64,000 nt of DNA. Source: Mycobacterium angelicum. Its GTDB lineage: Bacteria; Actinomycetota; Actinomycetes; Mycobacteriales; Mycobacteriaceae. Below, piece by piece: positions 54,126 to 62,713 of the stretch; positions within the stretch are counted from its first letter, which is position 1; each line of letters begins with the position of its first letter. The stretch is taken from contig NZ_MVHE01000018.1 of NCBI RefSeq assembly GCF_002086155.1, forward strand, positions 18,040 to 82,039, written 5' to 3'. A program made the position numbers and the translations under genes. The notes under the pieces are model-generated. The model searched no databases and was not told the DNA's origin. It worked only from the letters and a program-made list of their open reading frames with translations.

Positions 54126-54731
54126 CTACTGACGCGGACCGAGCAACGCTATCGCCGCATCGACCGCCGGCTCCACGATTTCCCGGACGGGTCTGCCGTC
54201 TTCGACGGCCAGCGCCACCAGTTCACGCAAGCCGCCCACCAGGATCACCGCCAATGGCGCAGTCAGCGGCGGTAGCTGGGCGCGGCGGAAACCCGGGCTG
54301 CCGCTCAGGTCGACCAACAGGCTCGTCAGCAGCTCCAGCCCATGACGCTGGACGGGATGCGCGATGTCACCCAGCGAGGGAAGCTCGCGAATCCAGCTCA
54401 GCGTGATGGCCGGACGGGACTCGATATTGCCGACGTAGCCCTGCACGGCCTGCCGGATCTGGTCGTGCCAGTCGGCCTCGGGATCAACCGCGGTCCGGAT
54501 GTCTTGGGCCATGATCGCGATCTCCACCCCCAGCAGTTCCAGGAAGCACTCTTCCTTGCTGGAGAACTGCCCGTAGAACGTGCGCTTGGAAGTACGTGCG
54601 TGACGGACGATGTCGGCGACGGTGCTGGCCCGATATCCACGCTCGCGGATGGAGGCGGCGAGGCCGTCGAGCAGCCGAAGCCGAAACGGATCAGGCTCAA
54701 CCTGAATCGCGTTGCCAGCTACCGCCGTCAC
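54126..54731 (-). CDS. TetR-family regulator (Rv0135c-like)
   Basis: A 201-residue regulator: RLLDGLAASIRERGYRASTVADIVRHARTSKRTFYGQFSSKEECFLELL is the DNA-binding part. GTG 54731 matches the length of Rv0135c; the adjacent GTG 54734 is possible. It is divergent from cyp138. Twin operator-like repeats and a 12-bp tandem repeat lie in the shared spacer. Confidence 0.9.
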   Translation of the reverse strand: MTAVAGNAIQVEPDPFRLRLLDGLAASIRERGYRASTVADIVRHARTSKRTFYGQFSSKEECFLELLGVEIAIMAQDIRTAVDPEADWHDQIRQAVQGYVGNIESRPAITLSWIRELPSLGDIAHPVQRHGLELLTSLLVDLSGSPGFRRAQLPPLTAPLAVILVGGLRELVALAVEDGRPVREIVEPAVDAAIALLGPRQ

Positions 54732-54750
54732 CACCGATCCCCTTCCGCAT

Positions 54751-54794
54751 TTGTCAGGCCACTTGTCAGGCCACTTGTCAGGCCACTTGTCAGG
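54751..54794. repeat. 12-bp tandem repeat, three copies plus a partial
   Basis: TTGTCAGGCCAC is repeated exactly at 54751-54762, 54763-54774 and 54775-54786, followed by TTGTCAGG to 54794. The period is close to one helical turn. It lies in the TetR/cyp138 promoter region, so copy number may vary and alter expression. Confidence 0.9.
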
Positions 54795-54797
54795 GTT

Positions 54798-54847
54798 GGT
54801 ACCACAGAGTACCGTACGGGAAAAGGCCTCCGGTACGCCGCAGTACC
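54798..54847. promoter_or_regulatory. Twin GGTAC-N6-GTACC operators of cyp138/TetR
   Basis: GGTAC-N6-GTACC occurs at 54798-54813 and again at 54832-54847, 34 bp apart (about three helical turns). CCGTACGG lies between, overlapping the first site. Two identical symmetrical sites between a TetR gene and its divergent neighbour are strong evidence for operators. Confidence 0.65.
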
Positions 54848-54874
54848 AACGAAGATGTTGGGAGTCACGCCTCC

Positions 54875-56203
54875 ATGAGTGAAGTGCTCGCCGCCCCACC
54901 CGCAGCGACGGACGTTCGATTGCCCCCGGCGGTGCGAGCTCCGAAACTGTTGCAGGGCATGGGCTTTGCTTTCGCGCGGCGGCGGTACTTCGACCGATTG
55001 GTGCGTCGCTACGGCAACGTTTTCACCGTGCACATCCCGGTGTACGGACACGTCGTGGTGGTCTGCGAACCGCAATTGGCCAAACGGATTTTCACCAGCA
55101 GCCCCGACGAGCTGGGCAATATCAAACCCAACTTGAGCCGGCTGTTGGGGTCCGGCTCGGTGTTCGCGCTCGACCGTGACGAGCACCGCCAGCGACGACG
55201 GCTGCTGGCGCCGCCGTTTCACGGCAAGAGCATGAAGAACTACGAGGCCATCATCGAAGAGGAGACGCTGCGCGAGACGGCCAAGTGGCCCGAAGGCCAG
55301 TCTTTTCCGACTTTGCCGGCGATGAACCACATCACGCTCAACGCCATCCTGCGGGCCGTCTTCGGCGCCGCCGGTGCCGACCTGGACGAGCTGCGCCGAA
55401 TCATCCCGCCGTGGGTCACGCTGGGCTCGAAAATGGCGCTGATGCCGCAAGCCCAGCGCGACTACGGCCGCTTCAGCCCATGGGGCCGGCTGGCCGAATG
55501 GCGGCGCCAGTACGACGTCGTCATCGACCGGCTGATCGCCGCCGAGCGGACCGATCCCAACTTCGCCGATCGCACCGACGTCCTCGCGCTGATGCTGCGC
55601 AGCACCTATGAAGACGGTTCGGCCATGTCGCGCAAGGACATTGGCGACGAGCTGCTTACCCTGCTGGCCGCCGGCCATGAGACCACGGCCTCCACGCTGG
55701 CTTGGGCGTTCGAGCGGGTGACGCGGCATCCCGAGGTGCTGCAGGCGTTGGTTGAGGAGGTGGACGCCGGCGGTGGTGAGCTGCGTCAGGCGACGATTCT
55801 GGAAGTCCAGCGGGTAGGCAACGTCATCGATTTCGCCCCGCGCCATGTGTTCTCAGAGCTGTATCGGCTGGGGGACTACGCTATTCCCCGCGGATACTCC
55901 ATCATCGTGAGCATTTCGCGGATGCACGGAAATCCCGAGATCTTCCCGGACCCAGAGCGTTTCGACCCGCGGCGCTTCATCGAGAGCAAACCTTCGCCGT
56001 TGGCCTGGATCCCGTTCGGCGGTGGAACGCGGCGCTGCGTGGGAGCCGCGTTTGCCAACATGGAGATGGATGTGGTGCTGCGAACGGTGTTGCGCGAGTT
56101 CACCATTGACACCACGACCGCGCCGGGGGAGCGCTCGCACAATCGCGGTGTGGCGTTCATTCCCAAGAAGGGCGGCCGGATCACGGTCCACACCCGGCGG
56201 TGA
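54875..56203 (+). CDS. cyp138: Cytochrome P450 CYP138
   Basis: A 442-residue P450. The I-helix motif is LLAAGHETTASTLAWAFE; the ExxR motif is in ILEVQRV; the haem loop is WIPFGGGTRRCVGAAFANME, with the ligand Cys at ~388. The length and divergent TetR neighbour match Rv0136. The physiological substrate is unknown. ATG 54875 lies 28 bp after the second operator. Confidence 0.94.
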   Translation: MSEVLAAPPAATDVRLPPAVRAPKLLQGMGFAFARRRYFDRLVRRYGNVFTVHIPVYGHVVVVCEPQLAKRIFTSSPDELGNIKPNLSRLLGSGSVFALDRDEHRQRRRLLAPPFHGKSMKNYEAIIEEETLRETAKWPEGQSFPTLPAMNHITLNAILRAVFGAAGADLDELRRIIPPWVTLGSKMALMPQAQRDYGRFSPWGRLAEWRRQYDVVIDRLIAAERTDPNFADRTDVLALMLRSTYEDGSAMSRKDIGDELLTLLAAGHETTASTLAWAFERVTRHPEVLQALVEEVDAGGGELRQATILEVQRVGNVIDFAPRHVFSELYRLGDYAIPRGYSIIVSISRMHGNPEIFPDPERFDPRRFIESKPSPLAWIPFGGGTRRCVGAAFANMEMDVVLRTVLREFTIDTTTAPGERSHNRGVAFIPKKGGRITVHTRR

Positions 56204-56227
56204 CGCCGAGCCATCCAACGCGGACGC

Positions 56228-56743
56228 CTATTGGCTGGCAGCGGCGCGCCGCGGTAGCTTCCAGCCGGGCCGGACGAAGTGGCAGGTGTACCCGTTGGGG
56301 TAGCGCAGCAGGTAGTCCTGGTGTTCGGGTTCGGCTTCCCAGAAATCGCCGGCCGGGCTGACTTCGGTGACTACCTTGCCCGGCCACAGGCCCGATGCCT
56401 CGACGTCGGCGATGGTGTCCAGGGCGATGCGCTTCTGCTCGTCGTCGACATAGAAGATGGCCGAGCGGTAGCTGGGGCCCCGGTCGTTGCCCTGGCGGTC
56501 CTTGGTGGTCGGGTCGTGGATCTGGAAGAAGAACTCCAGCAGCGTCCGGTAGTCGGTAGCCGTGGGATCGAAGACGATTTCGACGGCCTCGGCGTGGCTG
56601 CCGTGATTGCGGTAGGTGGCGTTGGGGACGTCGCCGCCGCTGTAGCCGACGCGGGTCGCGACCACACCGGGCTGCTTGCGGATCAAGTCCTGCATTCCCC
56701 AGAAGCAGCCCCCGGCCAGGATCGCCCTTTGGTTCTCAGCCAT
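56228..56743 (-). CDS. msrA: Peptide methionine sulfoxide reductase MsrA
   Basis: A 171-residue enzyme that repairs methionine-S-sulfoxide. The catalytic Cys is in [37 protein letters not shown] and YRSAIFY are conserved family blocks. Counterpart of Rv0137c. Cytosolic; electrons come from thioredoxin. Confidence 0.95.
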   Translation of the reverse strand: MAENQRAILAGGCFWGMQDLIRKQPGVVATRVGYSGGDVPNATYRNHGSHAEAVEIVFDPTATDYRTLLEFFFQIHDPTTKDRQGNDRGPSYRSAIFYVDDEQKRIALDTIADVEASGLWPGKVVTEVSPAGDFWEAEPEHQDYLLRYPNGYTCHFVRPGWKLPRRAAASQ

Positions 56744-56782
56744 GGGCCCAGGCTACACTCCGCCCGTGAGGTGTAACGGCTC

Positions 56783-57289
56783 GTGAGCGGCCCGCAGTTC
56801 ACCCGCAGCGAACTGGCCGCAGCCTTCGAAAAGTTCGAGCAGACCGTCGCCCGCGCAGCGCAGACGCGGGACTGGGACGCCTGGGTCGAGCACTACACCC
56901 CCGACGTCGAATACGTCGAACATGCGGCGGGCACGATGCGCGGACGTGAGCAGGTGCGCGACTGGATCCAGCGCACGATGACGACGTTTCCGGGCAGCCA
57001 CATGGTGGCGTTCCCGTCGCTGTGGTCGGTGATCGACGAACCCACGGGGCGAATCATCACCGAACTGGACAACCCGATGGCCGACCCCGGCGACGGCAGC
57101 GTGATCAGCGCAACCAACATCTCGATCATCACCTACGCCGGCGACGGTCAGTGGCGTCGCCAAGAAGACATCTACAACCCGTTGCGCTTCCTTAAGGCAG
57201 GCATGAAGTGGTGTCAGAAGGCACAGGCACTGGGCACCCTTGACGAGGACGCCGCGCATTGGATGCGGCAATACGGAGGAACGCAATGA
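56783..57289 (+). CDS. SnoaL-like fold protein (Rv0138-like)
   Basis: A 168-residue cone-shaped-fold protein: WDAWVEHYTPDVEYVEHAAGTMRGREQVRDWIQRTM is the typical SnoaL start. GTG 56783 start. The stop overlaps the next ATG by three bases. It probably works with the reductase encoded next, but no reaction is known. Confidence 0.82.
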   Translation: MSGPQFTRSELAAAFEKFEQTVARAAQTRDWDAWVEHYTPDVEYVEHAAGTMRGREQVRDWIQRTMTTFPGSHMVAFPSLWSVIDEPTGRIITELDNPMADPGDGSVISATNISIITYAGDGQWRRQEDIYNPLRFLKAGMKWCQKAQALGTLDEDAAHWMRQYGGTQ

Positions 57290-58299
57290 GCGCACCCAAG
57301 CTGGTTATCGGCGCCAACGGCTTCCTGGGGTCGCATGTGACCCGGCTATTGGCGGCCGACGGCCAAGACGTGCGGGTTATGGTGCGGCCCAACGCCAATA
57401 CCCGCGCCATCGACGACCTGGACGTGACCAGATTTCACGGCGACGTGTTCGACACCGCGACCTTGCGTGCGGCGATGGCCGGCTGCGACGACGTCTACTA
57501 CTGCGTCGTCGACACCCGTGCCTGGCTGCGCGACCCGGCTCCGCTGTTTCGCACCAACGTCGAGGGTTTGCGCAACGTGCTCGACGTGGCCAAAGACGTA
57601 GATCTGCACAGGTTCGTCTTCACCAGTACCTACGCGACGGTGGGTCGCAAGCACGGCCACGTGGCCACCGAAGACGACATTATCGACACGAGCAAGGTGA
57701 CGCCCTACGTCAAGTCCCGGGTGCAGGCCGAGAACCTGGTGATGGAGTACGTCGCGAAATTCGGTTTGCCCGCCGTGGCCATGTGCGTCTCGACGACGTA
57801 CGGCGGTGGCGACTGGGGTGGCACGCCACACGGGGCGTTCATCGCAGGCGCGGTCTTCGGCAAACTGCCCTTCGGGATGAAGGACCTGCAGCTGGAAGTG
57901 GTGGGTGTCGATGATGCCGCCCGCGCCATGATCCTGGCCGCCGAACGCGGACGCAGCGGCGAGCGCTACCTCATCTCCGAGCGGATGATGCCGCTGAACG
58001 AGGTGATCCGGATCGCGGCCGACGAAGCCGGTGTTCGCCCGCCGCAACGGTCGATACCGGTACCCGTGCTGTACGCCCTGGGCGCGTTGGGCAGTCTGAA
58101 GGCCCGGATCAGCGGCAAGGACACCGAACTCAGCCTGCAGTCGGTACGCATGGCGCGCGCCGAAGCTGAGCTCGACCACAGCAAGGCGGTCCGCGAATTG
58201 GGTTGGCAGCCAAGGCCGATCGAGGATTCGATCCGCGAGGCCGCCCGATTCTGGGTCGCGATGCGTGAAGCCGCCAAGAGTGAAACGCGTTCACGTTGA
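57286..58299 (+). CDS. NAD(P)-dependent epimerase/dehydratase-like reductase (Rv0139-like)
   Basis: A 337-residue extended SDR. LVIGANGFLGSHVTRLL is the cofactor motif, and RFVFTSTYATVG carries the catalytic Thr/Ser region. The catalytic Lys/Tyr is likely in TPYVKSRVQAENLV (YxxxR rather than YxxxK, an unusual replacement). Proteins like this include 3-beta-hydroxysteroid-type and dihydroflavonol-type reductases. GGAGG precedes ATG 57286. Confidence 0.87.
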   Translation: MSAPKLVIGANGFLGSHVTRLLAADGQDVRVMVRPNANTRAIDDLDVTRFHGDVFDTATLRAAMAGCDDVYYCVVDTRAWLRDPAPLFRTNVEGLRNVLDVAKDVDLHRFVFTSTYATVGRKHGHVATEDDIIDTSKVTPYVKSRVQAENLVMEYVAKFGLPAVAMCVSTTYGGGDWGGTPHGAFIAGAVFGKLPFGMKDLQLEVVGVDDAARAMILAAERGRSGERYLISERMMPLNEVIRIAADEAGVRPPQRSIPVPVLYALGALGSLKARISGKDTELSLQSVRMARAEAELDHSKAVRELGWQPRPIEDSIREAARFWVAMREAAKSETRSR

Positions 58300-59104
58300 C
58301 CTCCAGGGTCCCCAGCAGACAATGTTGGCGACCCTGTACGCCAAGGCGCTCGATGCCGATGCGCCCCGGTCGATCCTGAACGACCGGTACGCCAAAGCCG
58401 CCGTGGAGCGCATCGAATACGACTGGGCCGCAACGACTATCACGCCCCGGCGAGCGCCATCGGTAGCGGTGCGCACCGCGCACTTCGACAATTGGGCGCG
58501 CCAGTTCCTGGCCGCACATGCGCAAGCCGTCGTGCTGCACGTGGGTTGTGGTTTGGATGCCCGTGTCTACCGGCTCGATCCGCCGGCCGGAGTGCGCTGG
58601 TATGACGTCGACTATCCCGACGTCATCGCGCTGCGCAAGCAGGTTTACCCGGAGCGGGAGAACTATCGACTGCTGTCGGCCTCGGTGACCGACCCGGATT
58701 GGCTGGCCGAAATACCAGCCGACCGTCCCGCGCTCTTCCTGGCCGAGGGTCTGACGATGTACCTGACCAAGGACGACGGATTGGCGCTACTGCGCCGGGT
58801 CGTCGATCGATTTGCCTGCGGCGAGTTGCAGTTCGACGCGTTCAACACCTTCGGGATCCGGACTCAGGTGACCAACTCCGTGGTCCGCCGCTCGGGATCC
58901 ACCCTGCACTGGGGCATCGACGGCCCCGGCGACATCCTCGATGCGGTGCCGGGCGTGCGGTTGTTGGCGTGGGAATCGGTGTTCGAAAGCGACACGTTCG
59001 ACCTGGTGTCGCCGGTGTTTCGCCGGCTGGGCCGGGCGATGGCGGTGATACCGGTATTGCGCACGATGGCGCAATATCACCGGTATGCGTTCGGCCGGGA
59101 ATGA
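58280..59104 (+). CDS. Putative SAM-dependent methyltransferase (LCM/DUF-type, mycobacterial)
   Basis: About 274 residues. VVLHVGCGLDARVYRLDPPAGVRWYDVDYPDVIALRK is the SAM site of the leucine-carboxyl-methyltransferase-like family that is expanded in mycobacteria. FLAEGLTMYLTKDDGLALLRRV follows. GTG 58280 is chosen; GTG 58265 is possible. It overlaps the upstream gene by 20 bp. Substrate unknown. Confidence 0.85.
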   Translation: MKRVHVDLQGPQQTMLATLYAKALDADAPRSILNDRYAKAAVERIEYDWAATTITPRRAPSVAVRTAHFDNWARQFLAAHAQAVVLHVGCGLDARVYRLDPPAGVRWYDVDYPDVIALRKQVYPERENYRLLSASVTDPDWLAEIPADRPALFLAEGLTMYLTKDDGLALLRRVVDRFACGELQFDAFNTFGIRTQVTNSVVRRSGSTLHWGIDGPGDILDAVPGVRLLAWESVFESDTFDLVSPVFRRLGRAMAVIPVLRTMAQYHRYAFGRE

Positions 59105-59132
59105 TGAATGACGATTGGCGTTGGAGATAGAC

Positions 59133-59510
59133 ATGAGTAGTCACCCGCCAGTCTTAGAGCCCAGTGCCGGGCACCCGATCACCATTGAGCCCACCCCGGG
59201 TCGAGTAGAGGTTCGCGTCAACGGCGAACTGGTCGCGGACACCTCCGCCGCGTTGCAATTGCGGGAAGCCACTTTGCCTGTGGTGCAGTATATTCCGCTG
59301 GCCGATGTGGTGGCCGAGCGGCTCACCCGCACGGACACCAGCAGCTACTGCCCGTTCAAGGGTGAGGCGAGCTACTACAGCGTGACCACCGCTGCCGGCA
59401 CCGTTGACGACGTGATCTGGACTTACGAGCAGCCATATCCTGCGGTCGCGGCCATTGCCGGCCATGTCGCGTTTTACCCGAACAAGGCGGAAGTCACCGT
59501 AGTTCCCTAG
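59133..59510 (+). CDS. DUF427 domain protein (Rv0140-like)
   Basis: A 125-residue protein with the DUF427 pattern: VEVRVNGELVADTSAALQLREA, YIPLADV, SSYCPFKGEASYYSV and IWTYEQPYPAVAAIAGHVAFY. The fold is a small beta-barrel; function unknown. GGAGATAG supports ATG 59133 over an in-frame ATG six codons up. Confidence 0.88.
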   Translation: MSSHPPVLEPSAGHPITIEPTPGRVEVRVNGELVADTSAALQLREATLPVVQYIPLADVVAERLTRTDTSSYCPFKGEASYYSVTTAAGTVDDVIWTYEQPYPAVAAIAGHVAFYPNKAEVTVVP

Positions 59511-59514
59511 CGGG

Positions 59515-59901
59515 CTAGGGGTAGACCTTGGCCAGCGACTGGGTGTCGCTGTACTCGCGCATCGACACGATCAGGCCATCGCGGGTGTCGAAGATGCATA
59601 CGAACGGGCTGTCGTACTTGGTGCCTTCGACGGTGACGCCGTCGACCTGCCCCTCGATGACCACCGTTTCTCCCTCGTTGAGGCAGCGCAGCAGATCGAT
59701 GTTGACCTCGAAGACCCGTTTGCGGCGTTCGACCGCGCGCCGCAGCGTCGCCTTATCGATTTCGGCACGGGTGACGATGCTCCAGTAGGTGAAGTCTTCG
59801 CTGAGCAGCTCGAAACCTTCGTCCAGATCCCCGCCTTCGCTCATGCTCTGCATGAACATCCAGGCCAGTTCGGCTTGCGGGTCGTCGAACGGCGTCATCA
59901 C
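59515..59901 (-). CDS. SnoaL/NTF2-like protein (Rv0141c-like)
   Basis: A 128-residue protein: SEGGDLDEGFELLSEDFTYWSIVTRAEIDKATLRRAVE and the strand VVIEGQVDGVTVEGTKYDSPFVCIFD fit a SnoaL-like fold. ATG 59898 is an alternative start. The stop is 4 bp from the convergent DUF427 stop. Function unknown. Confidence 0.82.
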   Translation of the reverse strand: MMTPFDDPQAELAWMFMQSMSEGGDLDEGFELLSEDFTYWSIVTRAEIDKATLRRAVERRKRVFEVNIDLLRCLNEGETVVIEGQVDGVTVEGTKYDSPFVCIFDTRDGLIVSMREYSDTQSLAKVYP

Positions 59902-59936
59902 ATCGCCATCCTTTCAGATAGTGGAGAGTTGTTGGG

Positions 59937-60848
59937 GTGAAGGCCGCACGCACCGTCACACTTCCCGGAGTGGCCAGCTTCGGGCACACTTTGGCGCCGC
60001 TGCGCCGCGGCCACGGCGATCCCTGCTTTCGGATGCTTGGCGACGGCACCATCTGGCGGACCAGCCTGCTGCCCTCCGGGCCCGTCACCGCGTGCATCAG
60101 CCGTGCCGGCCCGGACGCGGCGCACTGTGAAGCGTGGGGCGACGGCGCCGAACAGTTCGTCGAGCTGTTGCCGGCCATGCTGGGCGCCGACGACGACGCC
60201 TCGGGTTTCGTGCCGCAGCACCCGACGGTGGCTGCCGCACATCGCCGCCTGCCGCAGCTGCGGCTGGGTCGTACCGGGCAGGTGCTGGAGGCGTTGCTGC
60301 CGGCGGTGATCGAACAGCGGGTCCCGGGCGCAGACGCCTTCCGCTCCTGGCGGGTGCTGGTGACCAAGTACGGCTCGCCGGCGCCCGGACCGGCACCCAG
60401 CGGGATGCGGGTGATGCCGTCGGCGCAGGCCTGGCGGCACATCCCGTCCTGGGAGTTCCACCGCGCCAACGTCGATCCGCGGCGGGCGCAGACGGTGGTG
60501 GGCTGCGCGCAGCGGGCGTCGTCGCTGGAACGGCTGGTGGCGCTGCCGGCGGTCCGGGCGCGCGAAGCGCTGACATCACTGCCCGGGGTCGGCGTGTGGA
60601 CCGCGGCCGAGACTGCGCAGCGTGCCTTCGGCGACGCCGATGCGCTGTCGGTGGGCGACTACCACATTCCCAAGATGATCGGCTGGACGTTGCTGGGCCG
60701 TCCGGTCGACGACGAGGGCATGCTCGAACTGCTGGAGCCGATGCGTCCCCATCGGCACCGGGTGGTCCGGCTGCTCGAGGTCAGCGGTCTGGCCTACGAA
60801 CCGCGCCGCGGAGCGCGGCTGCCGGTGCAGGAGATCCGCAAGATCTAG
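59937..60848 (+). CDS. HhH-GPD DNA glycosylase-like protein (AlkA-like, Rv0142-like)
   Basis: A 303-residue protein. The C-terminal half has LERLVALPAVRAREALTSLPGVGVWTAAETAQRAFGDADALSVGDYHIPK, a helix-hairpin-helix with GVG and the catalytic Asp in VGDY. The N-terminal half reads as the TBP-like extension of AlkA-type 3-methyladenine glycosylases. It probably removes alkylated bases. GTG 59937 start, 35 bp from the divergent SnoaL-like gene. Confidence 0.87.
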   Translation: MKAARTVTLPGVASFGHTLAPLRRGHGDPCFRMLGDGTIWRTSLLPSGPVTACISRAGPDAAHCEAWGDGAEQFVELLPAMLGADDDASGFVPQHPTVAAAHRRLPQLRLGRTGQVLEALLPAVIEQRVPGADAFRSWRVLVTKYGSPAPGPAPSGMRVMPSAQAWRHIPSWEFHRANVDPRRAQTVVGCAQRASSLERLVALPAVRAREALTSLPGVGVWTAAETAQRAFGDADALSVGDYHIPKMIGWTLLGRPVDDEGMLELLEPMRPHRHRVVRLLEVSGLAYEPRRGARLPVQEIRKI

Positions 60849-60854
60849 CCGGCG

Positions 60855-60879
60855 CTTTTGAGGCCGGACACTTCGGGTA
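60855..60879 (+). promoter_or_regulatory. SigF-like promoter for dps
   Basis: CTTT (60855-60858), a 16-bp spacer and GGGTA (60875-60879) fit the SigF pattern with one mismatch in the -35 element. The start would be near 60887, at or just before ATG 60890, again nearly leaderless. Control of a Dps gene by SigF is known in other mycobacteria. Confidence 0.5.
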
Positions 60880-60889
60880 CCCAACGGAA

Positions 60890-61438
60890 ATGACACAGTT
60901 CACCATTCCGGGATTGACCGACAAGCAGGGAGCGCGGCTCGCCGAGCTGCTGCAGAAACAACTCAGTACCTACAACGACCTACACCTGACGCTCAAGCAC
61001 ATTCATTGGAATGTGGTGGGGCCGAACTTCATTGGCGTGCACGAGATGATCGACCCGCAGGTGGACGCGGTGCGCGGTTATGCCGACGCGGTCGCCGAGC
61101 GCATCGCGGCCCTCGGTGCGTCTCCGCAGGGAACACCGGGCGCGATCATCAGCGATCGCGAGTGGGACGACTATTCGGTGGGCCGCGATACCGTCCAGGC
61201 GCACCTGGCCGCGCTCGACGTGGTCTACACCGGTGTTATCGAAGACATCCGCAAGTCCATCGAGGAGACCGAGGACCTCGACCCGGTTACCCAGGACATG
61301 CTGATCGGCCAAGCCGGAAACCTCGAGCAGTTCCAGTGGTTCGTCCGTGCCCACCTGGAGAACTCCGGCGGCAAGTTGGCCCACGAGGGGTCGAACACCG
61401 AGAAGACGGCCGCGAACACGGCGAAAAGCAAGTCCTAG
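60890..61438 (+). CDS. dps: Dps-type ferritin-like DNA-protection protein
   Basis: A 182-residue four-helix bundle. The ferroxidase residues lie in LKHIHWNVVGPNFIGVHEMIDPQVD. DMLIGQAGNLEQFQWFVRAHLENSGGK is the last helix. A Lys/Ser/Ala tail (TEKTAANTAKSKS) may bind DNA. It stores iron and shields DNA from peroxide. ATG 60890 is adjacent to a SigF-like promoter. Confidence 0.94.
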   Translation: MTQFTIPGLTDKQGARLAELLQKQLSTYNDLHLTLKHIHWNVVGPNFIGVHEMIDPQVDAVRGYADAVAERIAALGASPQGTPGAIISDREWDDYSVGRDTVQAHLAALDVVYTGVIEDIRKSIEETEDLDPVTQDMLIGQAGNLEQFQWFVRAHLENSGGKLAHEGSNTEKTAANTAKSKS

Positions 61439-61461
61439 TTAGGTGAGGTCGTGACGAGGTT

Positions 61462-61695
61462 TCAGCGGTTTGCTCTGCGGTGGTTGAAGACCACCATGGG
61501 AGCGCCCATAGCCAGCAGGAATGCCACCGATATGGCCATCAGCGTTTGCCCGGTCACCACCAACAGCCCGATCAGCGTCAACCCCACGGAACCAGCCACG
61601 AGATAGGATGCCGCGCGGAAGCGTGGACGCCACGCGCCCCATAACGCCAGAGCCAGTGCGCTAGACGCGACCACGGCAGCCAGTACGTCTGTCAT
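61462..61695 (-). CDS. 77-aa small membrane protein, possible immunity protein
   Basis: A 77-residue protein with three hydrophobic segments: LAAVVASSALALALWGAW, YLVAGSVGLTLIGLLVV and LMAISVAFLLAMGAPMVVF. The ATG overlaps the previous stop (ATGA at 61692-61695). I do not recognise the family. Its coupling to a secreted-type protein makes an immunity or membrane-partner role possible; inference only. Confidence 0.7.
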   Translation of the reverse strand: MTDVLAAVVASSALALALWGAWRPRFRAASYLVAGSVGLTLIGLLVVTGQTLMAISVAFLLAMGAPMVVFNHRRANR

Positions 61696-62713
61696 TTGCT
61701 CCCCACCAAACACTTCAAAAGACCCGCGCCCGCCATGGCCGCATTGACACCGCCGGCCCCCGCGACTACGAGCCCCGCACCGGTCTCTGCTGTCAACGCG
61801 CCTATGCCGAAGACCACGACGCCGGAAGCGAAGTGGGTGGTCCGAGTGACCCAGTCACTCGTGCTGCAATGCATGCGTGCGTAGTCAATGTCGTTGACGT
61901 GCGCCTGCAAATCCGCCAGTTGGCTGCGCAACCACGCCGTATTGGGGTCGTTCTCAGGTAGCGACTGAACGACCCGCTGAAGATTGTCGACCAGGCCCTG
62001 GCCAGTCAAACTAGCCGGACTATTGCCGAGAAGCATTTGCTGCAGCTTAGGGCTCAAACCCGCATTAGGCAGCCCGGTTCCATCAGGGGTGTCCCAGGGC
62101 GCGAATGGAGGCGGGTCGCCGCCGTTCTGCGTGAAGTCGACTAACTGGACCCGGTTGCGATGTATGGCCGGAGCTTGCGGGACAGGGTTAGACATCGGGC
62201 TTTGCGCAAAGCTCACGTTGCTGAGACCAGCGGTCGTGGCGGTAAGCTGCCCTGCGACCCTGGTCTCTGTCTCGTCGAGTTCCGCTGCACGAGAGCGGAT
62301 AGTCCCGGCGAATGTTTGTGCCTGAGCTTGTCGCGCGGCCCGCTGTACGGTACGGGTGCTTGTGCGATGTCGGTGACTGAGAAGTCTTCTGCGACAGTGA
62401 ATCCCGCGTTCTGGGCGTCCTCGACGGCATAGAGCACTCGTCGTTGGGCTGCGCTGATGTCGCTGGCGCCATTGCGCGCGATCCCGGCCGCGCGGCGGAG
62501 TTGGTCGGCTTTTGCACTGACAATCGGCAGGTCGGCACTCGTCCGTTCCCGTAGCGCGTCCCCTCCGGCACCGTGCCAGGCGAGGGCAAAGGACTGGTCA
62601 CGGACCCGAAAGAAGACGTCTTCCCACTGATCAGCGGTTGTGGTCCAGTAGCGGGCGGCGTCGATGAGGTGTTCGGTGCTCCATGCCTGGATTTGCGACA
62701 AGGTGGCCGCCAC
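61692..62713 (-). pseudogene. WXG100-like ESX-type secreted protein, split by a frameshift
   Basis: The 5' half (62713 to ~62370) encodes a helical domain with a WxG turn (FALAWHGAGGDALRER) and the secretion motif YAVED (YxxxD). Near 62364-62370 the frame shifts by one base. The other frame continues without a stop as RTSTRTVQRAARQAQAQTFA and so on through MSFAQSPMSNPVPQA to 61692. The composite is ~340 residues and ends in a glycine-rich hydrophobic tail (LTAETGAGLVVAGAGGVN). No homopolymer lies at the break. If the shift is real, two products result: 166 aa (62213-62713) and 174 aa (61692-62216), overlapping in GTGA. Either reading is possible, but the open downstream frame favours one original gene. 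Confidence 0.7.

Noticed and set aside
54751..54794. Possible CRISPR array
   Set aside because: Units are 12 bp and directly abutting, with no spacers and no cas genes in the window.
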